A stretch of 49,342 bases of DNA from Bacteroidaceae bacterium (GTDB lineage Bacteria > Bacteroidota > Bacteroidia > Bacteroidales > Bacteroidaceae): the NCBI GenBank assembly GCA_900770705.1, contig CAAGLF010000016.1, forward strand, positions 1 to 49,342. Reading direction: 5' to 3'. This document shows, piece by piece, positions 44,601 to 49,342 of this stretch. The notes beneath the pieces were generated by a model. The model ran no database searches and had not been told where the DNA came from. It saw only the letters and a program-made list of their open reading frames with translations. The number at the start of each line of letters is the position of its first letter. Position 1 is the stretch's first letter. Position numbers and translations under genes: made by a program.

Positions 44601-45998
44601 CTACTCCTGCGACCTGGAGAACGCCTCGTAGGCACGGCGCGCACGCTCCAGGGCCTCATATTGCTCCAGATTGGCACGGGCGTCGGGATGTCCGGCCTCG
44701 GCCGCACGGCGGATGTATTCGATGCCCTCGGCTTCGCGGCCACTGCGGCACAGGGCTACGCCGTAGGTATTCCAGCTGCGGGGGTCGCTCTTCACGGCTT
44801 CGAGTTTCACGAGCGCGGCTGCCACGTCGTCGGCACGGAGCAGGCTGGAGGCGGCATTGATGTCGCGGGCGGCGTTGTCGGGTACGTAGTCGTAATAAAT
44901 CTGCACGTAGCCGGAGTTACGCTGGTCCTGCAAGATGTGCTCCTTGACGTACTTCCAGGGCCGGCCGCCGTCGTACTGCTTCATCCGGCGCTCGCGCTCG
45001 TTGGCGTCTGCGGTTTCGTCGATAATGCGAAGCAGGGCGTCGCGCCCTTCGAAGTCGGAATCGCTGATTTGGTCGCGCAACTCGTTCCAACCTTCGCCTC
45101 CGCTGCATATTTCGTAGAGGGAGTCGGGCGTAGGCACATAGCGCTGCACGTATTTCTTGAGGGAAAGGGCGCGGTTCTCGGCCAGCCAATTGTTGTGGGC
45201 AATGGAACCTTCAACGGAAGCAAGGCCTATAATCTGTATGCGGCGCACACTGGAAGTCGTGTCGGCCATTATCTCGCGGGTAATGCGCACAATGTTGTCG
45301 AGCGTGCCGGCATTGTTGCGGAAGTCGTGGAGAAGGGTCACCTTGTCGAGCGGGAAGTTGACGTAGAGCATTCCCTTTTCCTTGCGCAGCACCCGCGTGT
45401 CGTCGTAGGGGCGATATTCGCTGATGTGGTGCAGCACGGGATTGTCCTTGCGGAGCTCGCCGGCCTTTCCGGTGTTGTCCTCGACCAGACTGAGGCGGAG
45501 GTCGACGGGCGGCAGATAGCAGAACGTGCCCATACGGAGCGTGTCGAGCGGCGTTACCGCACAGCAGCCTTCGGCCTCGCGGCAGGTTGTCAAGGCGAAG
45601 GGCGCGCTCAGCAGCCAGGGATGGTCGGCTGTACGGAGCGTGGCCGTGTAAGCGACGGTATCGGCCAGGGTATGCTCCCGGGAAGCGGCCCCGGGGGCGT
45701 CGCCGAAGTAGCGGAGGCGGCTTACATACTTCGCATTACGGTGTCCGCGGAAGACAAGAGGTTGCAGGTCCACGCTGTCGCCGGCGGTCAGCACACGGGG
45801 CGTGACGATGCAGGCGTAATCGCTGCCCAGGGCGGCGTCGGCCACGCTTACGGGAAAGCTAAGCGTCACGGCGGTGCTGTCTTGCCAGAGAGCCGTGGCC
45901 TTCGGCAGCTGCGCCACCGCGGGACACACGGCCGAAAGGGCGAGTGTGAGGAGGAATATGCGGAGTTGTTGTTGCAGTGTGCTCATACGAGATATCAT
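44601..45998 (-). CDS. DUF3868 / OmpA-like outer-membrane protein with C-terminal Sel1-like repeat
   Basis: Exported protein of about 465 residues. A signal peptide (RIFLLTLALSAVCPAVAQ) precedes a DUF3868-type beta domain (~30-210). An OmpA-like peptidoglycan-binding region follows, with IQIIGLASVEGS, NNWLAENRALSLKKYV and further helices. A Sel1/TPR-like unit comes last (NTYGVALCRSGREAEGIEYIRRAAEAGHPDA). Such proteins commonly precede fimbrillin genes in Bacteroidota and may serve in assembly. The frame opens at 46109, inside the upstream gene. The ATGs at 45998 and 45986 are the realistic starts, 26 or 38 bases after that gene's stop. Confidence 0.78.
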   Translation of the reverse strand: MISRMSTLQQQLRIFLLTLALSAVCPAVAQLPKATALWQDSTAVTLSFPVSVADAALGSDYACIVTPRVLTAGDSVDLQPLVFRGHRNAKYVSRLRYFGDAPGAASREHTLADTVAYTATLRTADHPWLLSAPFALTTCREAEGCCAVTPLDTLRMGTFCYLPPVDLRLSLVEDNTGKAGELRKDNPVLHHISEYRPYDDTRVLRKEKGMLYVNFPLDKVTLLHDFRNNAGTLDNIVRITREIMADTTSSVRRIQIIGLASVEGSIAHNNWLAENRALSLKKYVQRYVPTPDSLYEICSGGEGWNELRDQISDSDFEGRDALLRIIDETADANERERRMKQYDGGRPWKYVKEHILQDQRNSGYVQIYYDYVPDNAARDINAASSLLRADDVAAALVKLEAVKSDPRSWNTYGVALCRSGREAEGIEYIRRAAEAGHPDARANLEQYEALERARRAYEAFSRSQE

Positions 45999-46024
45999 AT
46001 AGGGAGTAGAAAAGCTTTCGGTAA

Positions 46025-46627
46025 CTATCGCAGGAAGTAGACCAACGTCACGGCCAGGCGTGTGGGCATAAAGAGGTGTTTGTTCTTCGTCCCGCGAAAC
46101 GAACCGCACGTCTGGCAGTCGTACTCCTTGTACCTCGTGAAACCGTAGCCCACGGTAGCTTCGGCTTCAAGGCTCAGGCGGTTGGAGAGGAGCCAGGAAT
46201 AGCCATATCCCACGCCGACAGCTCCGAGATCGCCCTGGAAACGTCCGTCTTCCAAGCCCGGCCAAATGCCGAAGGGCAGCTTGACGCCGCCGGCATTGTA
46301 GTGCGTGTAGAGCAGATTGGCCGCCAGAAAATGTCCGGCGTAGGGCGCACAGAGCCAATACCTCAGTTCGGGCTGCACCGCCACATGTTTCCATTTTTTG
46401 TTGTCCTTCCACGAAAATGGGTTGTAGCCCAGCGAGAGGTCGGCCGTCCACTTCCGCCCGAGCTGCGTCTCCACGGCTACGTTGGGCGTGGCCGTGGCCC
46501 AATAGAGGGCATTGGTTTTCAGCGCCGTGCGCTGGGCGTGCGCGTACGACGCCGCCAGGAGCAGAAGCAGCACTGCCGCGAAAGACTTCAGCGGCCGGAA
46601 GCGCGATATGACACGTAGTATCTTCAT
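46025..46627 (-). CDS. DUF3575 family outer-membrane beta-barrel protein
   Basis: Protein of 200 residues with a Sec signal peptide (SFAAVLLLLLAASYAHAQ). About eight amphipathic beta strands follow: ALKTNALYWATATPNVAVETQL, WTADLSLGYNPFSW, HVAVQPELRYWL, and a final RLAVTLVYFLR ending in an aromatic-containing strand as outer-membrane barrels do. DUF3575 genes are typical first genes of Bacteroidota fimbrial clusters. It is followed within 26-38 bases by the DUF3868 gene and is the likely first gene of the fimbrial operon. The start is the ATG at 46627. Confidence 0.85.
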   Translation of the reverse strand: MKILRVISRFRPLKSFAAVLLLLLAASYAHAQRTALKTNALYWATATPNVAVETQLGRKWTADLSLGYNPFSWKDNKKWKHVAVQPELRYWLCAPYAGHFLAANLLYTHYNAGGVKLPFGIWPGLEDGRFQGDLGAVGVGYGYSWLLSNRLSLEAEATVGYGFTRYKEYDCQTCGSFRGTKNKHLFMPTRLAVTLVYFLR

Positions 46628-46890
46628 TCTTTCTGTTCGTTACGTATATAAGAGCAAGCGGCAGTAATGATTACCACCGTCTGTGTTTTTTTCGTAGTAC
46701 GAGATTGGAAGCCGGACTGCTGCGTCCGGCAAGGCGGCTGGGCCGCCCGACATCTTTTCATTGCGCCGAACCCTACTTTTCAAGGCTTGCAGCCAAACGC
46801 CGCACGTTCACAGCAGGTTTCGGAATACCCATTATCTGCCACGTCGGCACGTGACGGAGACAATGCTCCGTATCAAATAATTTTACACTG

Positions 46891-46898
46891 CAAAAGTA
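46891..46898 (-). promoter_or_regulatory. -7 promoter box TACTTTTG (- strand) for the fimbrial operon
   Basis: CAAAAGTA on the + strand reads TACTTTTG on the - strand, an exact TAnnTTTG match in the AT-rich part of the 378-base gap 46628-47005. It would leave a leader of about 264 bases before the DUF3575 start. No clear -33 box is visible; activation by the neighbouring AraC regulator would fit that. I see no other gene in the gap. Confidence 0.55.
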
Positions 46899-47005
46899 GA
46901 GAAAAACAACGGCTTTGTATTGACGTATTGAATAAATCGAATTTTCCGATTGACAATTCTATTGATATTTTCACAAAATCACCTCCTTTTTCCGCGAAAG
47001 AAAAT

Positions 47006-48193
47006 TCAACTTTCCACGCCATATTTCTCTGCAGCCCAAGCCTTTGGCGTCTTTCCGACCACTTGCTTAAAAATTCGGATGAAAGTCGAGGCACTCAAGA
47101 AGCCGGAATCGTACGCAACATCCTCCAAGCGCGACTGGGGACGCTCCAGAAGGAGCGTCTGGGCGTGTTCCACCCGCTTACGGTTGATGTAGTCGTTGAA
47201 AGAACAGCCGTAGTGTTCACGCACAAGGCGGGAAACATACGTGCGGTTCGACGCAATGGCCTGCGACACGTCCTCCAGCCGGAGTGACGCATTGAGCCAG
47301 GGGCGTTCCTGCTCCATATACCTGTCGAGCGCTTCGCAAAGCTGCTGCCAGGAGACGCTTTGCCAGGAGGCGGAGGCGTCCGCCGGGTTGTTCTCTCCGG
47401 AAATGTCTGCACCGGGCTCAGAGGGCACGTCGGGACGCACCGCCGGCAATCCGGACGACACCGTGCGGTAGGCATAGTAGAACATCAGGAAGAGCGACAC
47501 CGTCCATACCAGATAGCACACCAGCATAGCATACGCGTGTTCCAGCCAGACATCGCGCCACAAAGCCATAAGGATAGCGGCAATCAATGTCGAGACACCC
47601 ATCCAGACCAGCCAGGAAAGGTAAGCAGGCGACACATAGTGCGCAGTCCGCCGCAGGCGGAAGTACCGGAGCGTCACGTAGGCCAACAGCGCCACACACT
47701 GCAAAGTGACAAGGCAGTCGTTCAGAATAATGTCGAGATAGTAGTGCGTTACATAGAGAGGCTGCCGGAATTCACCCTCGGGGAAATGCAAGTGCCCGCT
47801 CAACGACTGCCAATAGCGCTGTGCCTCGTCCGTACCCATCACTATGTACAACAGCACGTTGCCGCCGAAAATCAGCAGGGCGGGCAGGAATGTCCAAAGT
47901 GCGCGGGAAACTTCCGTATGACGCCCCGAAGCCTCGCGGATGACGAGAAACGCCAACGGACACAGCGTCAGAACAATCACACTTTCCAACGTATCTATCA
48001 GTACGATGGCCTCCAATCGACAGAAATTGGTCAGCAGTAATGCGTCGCCCAACAAATAAACGCCTATCAGGGCACTGGAGAGGAACAACAGCCTGCCCAC
48101 GGAAGAGAATGGCCTGATATCCATAGCAAATAACGCTGCCCAAAAGAGCACCGTCATCGCTGGGAGCAACAGGGAGAAGATAAGCAGCATCAT
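47006..48193 (-). CDS. Membrane-anchored AraC family transcriptional regulator
   Basis: Protein of about 395 residues. The N-terminal ~270 residues form about seven hydrophobic helices (MMLLIFSLLLPAMTVLFWAAL, YLSWLVWMGVSTLIAAILMA, YAMLVCYLVWTVSLFLMFYY). A polar linker follows, then a C-terminal AraC-type double helix-turn-helix (~300-395: LRLEDVSQAIASNRTYVSRLV, LEDVAYDSGFLSASTFIRIFKQ). DNA-binding domains tethered this way probably sense the membrane or envelope. It lies directly upstream of and in line with the fimbrial operon, so it is the prime candidate regulator. The frame opens at a GTG at 48316, but the ATG at 48193 starts the first helix. A nine-C run lies about 170 bases upstream. 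Confidence 0.8.
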   Translation of the reverse strand: MMLLIFSLLLPAMTVLFWAALFAMDIRPFSSVGRLLFLSSALIGVYLLGDALLLTNFCRLEAIVLIDTLESVIVLTLCPLAFLVIREASGRHTEVSRALWTFLPALLIFGGNVLLYIVMGTDEAQRYWQSLSGHLHFPEGEFRQPLYVTHYYLDIILNDCLVTLQCVALLAYVTLRYFRLRRTAHYVSPAYLSWLVWMGVSTLIAAILMALWRDVWLEHAYAMLVCYLVWTVSLFLMFYYAYRTVSSGLPAVRPDVPSEPGADISGENNPADASASWQSVSWQQLCEALDRYMEQERPWLNASLRLEDVSQAIASNRTYVSRLVREHYGCSFNDYINRKRVEHAQTLLLERPQSRLEDVAYDSGFLSASTFIRIFKQVVGKTPKAWAAEKYGVES

Positions 48194-48335
48194 CGGTGTC
48201 TGAGAAACGCCGCAAGTCCAAGTCAGGCACAGCCAGGAGCACAAGACGCTGGAACCGGGGGCTGGTGGGAGTATTTTCGGGTACCATTGACGCCATCGGC
48301 AGAGCCACAAGCGCACGCAAGTCCCCTTAAGATCG

Positions 48336-48371
48336 CAAAGATAATCCTTATATTGAAAATTACCCCCCCCC
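48336..48371 (-). promoter_or_regulatory. Promoter box TATCTTTG with adjacent G9 tract, upstream of the AraC gene
   Basis: CAAAGATA at 48336-48343 reads TATCTTTG on the - strand, matching TAnnTTTG. Nineteen bases further upstream on that strand is a run of nine G (C9 at 48363-48371), and beyond it a TTTTG. A homopolymer of this length next to or inside a promoter is a classic site for slipped-strand length change. Confidence 0.6.
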
Positions 48372-48816
48372 GCAAAATCATAAATTTCGTTAAAATTTTA
48401 AGCGAAAAGGGTATACTTTTCATTTTCGCGGGGAGAATAACCGGCTGATAGCCTCCGAGAGGCCGTCGCTGGCCGTGTAGGAACCACGATTCGAGCCAAC
48501 TGATGGACGCGAAAGGGCACACAGCCTGACAAATGACCGAAGAAATCTCTCTTTCCGCAAAACTTGGAAGCAAAAATACGTTTTTCCGTCTATACAACGT
48601 GGTGGAAATCCGTAAAAAACCTGAATTTTAACATCTCAACTACCCTATATGTAGATTCTGAAAGGTCAAAATACCAACAAATGCCCCAACAAATCCCGAA
48701 GAAAAGTCCATTAATCACGAGGGAAAAGTGCATAAATTCCACCGGAAAGCGCAGTACAAACGCTGCCGGTCCGCCTGCGGCCACCTGTCGCGAAGAAAGG
48801 CGGAAGAACAAAGCCC
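48372..48816. other. Gene-poor stretch upstream of the AraC regulator
   Basis: No convincing gene is present. A second - strand box, TATTTTTG, lies at 48571-48578, with TTG 16 bases further upstream (48595-48597 on the + strand). It could start a long leader through the G9 tract into the AraC gene. A short - strand frame beginning at an ATG at 48422 (MKSIPFSLK) runs across the G tract but resembles nothing I know. Confidence 0.4.
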
Positions 48817-48884
48817 GAAAAAAAAATTTCCACGGCGAAAAGAAAAACTTCTGCCCTTGTAGTTTTTCCTTTCGCCGCGGAAAT
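48817..48884 (-). terminator. Strong Rho-independent terminator after thiL
   Basis: Arms of about 23 bases (48826-48848 and 48862-48884) pair with few mismatches (core cggcgaaaagaaaaac / gtttttcctttcgccg) around a 13-base loop. On the - strand the hairpin is followed by nine T (A9 at 48818-48826 on the +). It lies 122 bases after the thiL stop; nothing else is seen in 48885-49005. Confidence 0.85.
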
Positions 48885-49005
48885 GTCGGAGGATGTAGGT
48901 GGCCGAAGCATACAAGGCGACACCCGCGCTGCCCTATAATGGAGCAAACAAGAAATACGGAGGGCGGTGCAACCACTATGCGCCGTCCTCCCATACACTT
49001 CCGGG

Positions 49006-49342
49006 TCAAGAGAAACCGTTCCAACCCTGTGCCTTGAGCGTAAACTCCTGTCCATCGCGCGTCACGAGTAGCCGGCCTTGCGCTTCGGGACAGGCGTGAC
49101 CGATAATGCGGACATCGTCGAGCGCGGCCACCCGATCGTGGTCTGTCAGGGGGACGGAGAAGAGCAATTCGTAGTCCTCCCCGCCATTCAGGGCGCAAGT
49201 GGAGACATTCAGATTGAATTCCTCGGCACAGACGGCGGTCTGATAGTCAATAGGAAGGCGCTCCTCGAAAATACGGCAGCCGCAATGGCTCTGGCTGCAA
49301 AGGTGGAGCAGTTCGCTGCTGAGACCGTCGCTCACATCTATC
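49006..49342 (-). CDS. thiL: Thiamine-monophosphate kinase, C-terminal part (cut by window end)
   Basis: ThiL phosphorylates thiamine monophosphate to the active diphosphate cofactor. Only about the last 112 residues are inside the window; the gene runs past base 49342. The visible part has the metal/substrate motif IDVSDGLSSEL at its start, then NGGEDYELLFSVP, IIGHACPE, and an end at GWNGFS, which corresponds to the usual GWNHF-type ThiL terminus. It is transcribed toward the fimbrial locus but ends in a strong terminator before it. Confidence 0.93.
   Translation of the reverse strand, partial: IDVSDGLSSELLHLCSQSHCGCRIFEERLPIDYQTAVCAEEFNLNVSTCALNGGEDYELLFSVPLTDHDRVAALDDVRIIGHACPEAQGRLLVTRDGQEFTLKAQGWNGFS

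Noticed and set aside
46628..47005. Invertible promoter ahead of the fimbrial operon
   Set aside because: Phase-variable inversions are common in Bacteroidota, so I looked for flanking inverted repeats. None long enough was found, and no recombinase gene is adjacent.
48223..48597. 124-codon - strand frame crossing the G9 tract
   Set aside because: It begins at a TTG, has no recognisable domain and a composition that changes along its length. It is kept only as part of the phase-variation idea from the ATG at 48422.

Overview
The window is chromosomal DNA from a GC-rich member of the Bacteroidota, most likely order Bacteroidales and Prevotellaceae-like; the genus cannot be fixed from the sequence. 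The evidence is TAnnTTTG -7 promoter boxes, almost no Shine-Dalgarno sequences, type IX secretion (T9SS) C-terminal sorting domains, a FimA/Mfa1-type (type V) fimbrial gene set, DapL-type lysine synthesis, a GSIII glutamine synthetase, and DUF3575, DUF3868, DUF6057 and DUF6078 proteins. I saw no tRNA, rRNA, CRISPR array, transposase or phage gene.

Bases 1-10.1 kb (+ strand) carry housekeeping and envelope genes: a DASS/SLC13 anion transporter with RCK_C domains, a CDF metal exporter, a secreted Omp28-like protein with a CxxC site and a T9SS tail, a DUF6078 protein, recJ and recQ. Four of the gaps hold long imperfect inverted repeats built from a GGARTNA heptamer. The gap before recJ holds an array of GRAACA-N3-TGTTCC palindromes at a 22-bp period.

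Bases 10.1-21.3 kb (+ strand) carry a MerR/GyrI-like regulator with its operator-promoter. Next is a compact three-gene operon: an IspD/TarI-like cytidylyltransferase, a LicD phosphotransferase, and a fused LicC-like cytidylyltransferase with a CobD/HisC-like PLP enzyme. This operon probably makes a CDP-activated head group and puts it on a surface glycan. After it come a SulP anion transporter, dapF, dapL and the GSIII glutamine synthetase.

Bases 21.3-26.2 kb (- strand) carry a NahK/MdsC-like sugar kinase, then a DUF6057 membrane protein paired with a PD40 lipoprotein that has one CxxCH haem-type motif.

Bases 26.4-48.2 kb (- strand) form a surface-structure locus. In transcription order it contains a membrane-anchored AraC regulator with a C9/G9 tract upstream, a DUF3575 protein, a DUF3868/OmpA-like protein, a major fimbrillin, a FimB/Mfa2-like anchor, another fimbrillin-like lipoprotein, and a 13.5-kb gene for a roughly 4,500-residue beta-helix adhesin with a T9SS tail. 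The window ends inside thiL (- strand), which has a strong terminator behind it.

The first 61 bases are probably the 3' end of an upstream gene, since two frames run to stops at 46-48 and 51-53, but I cannot choose between them.
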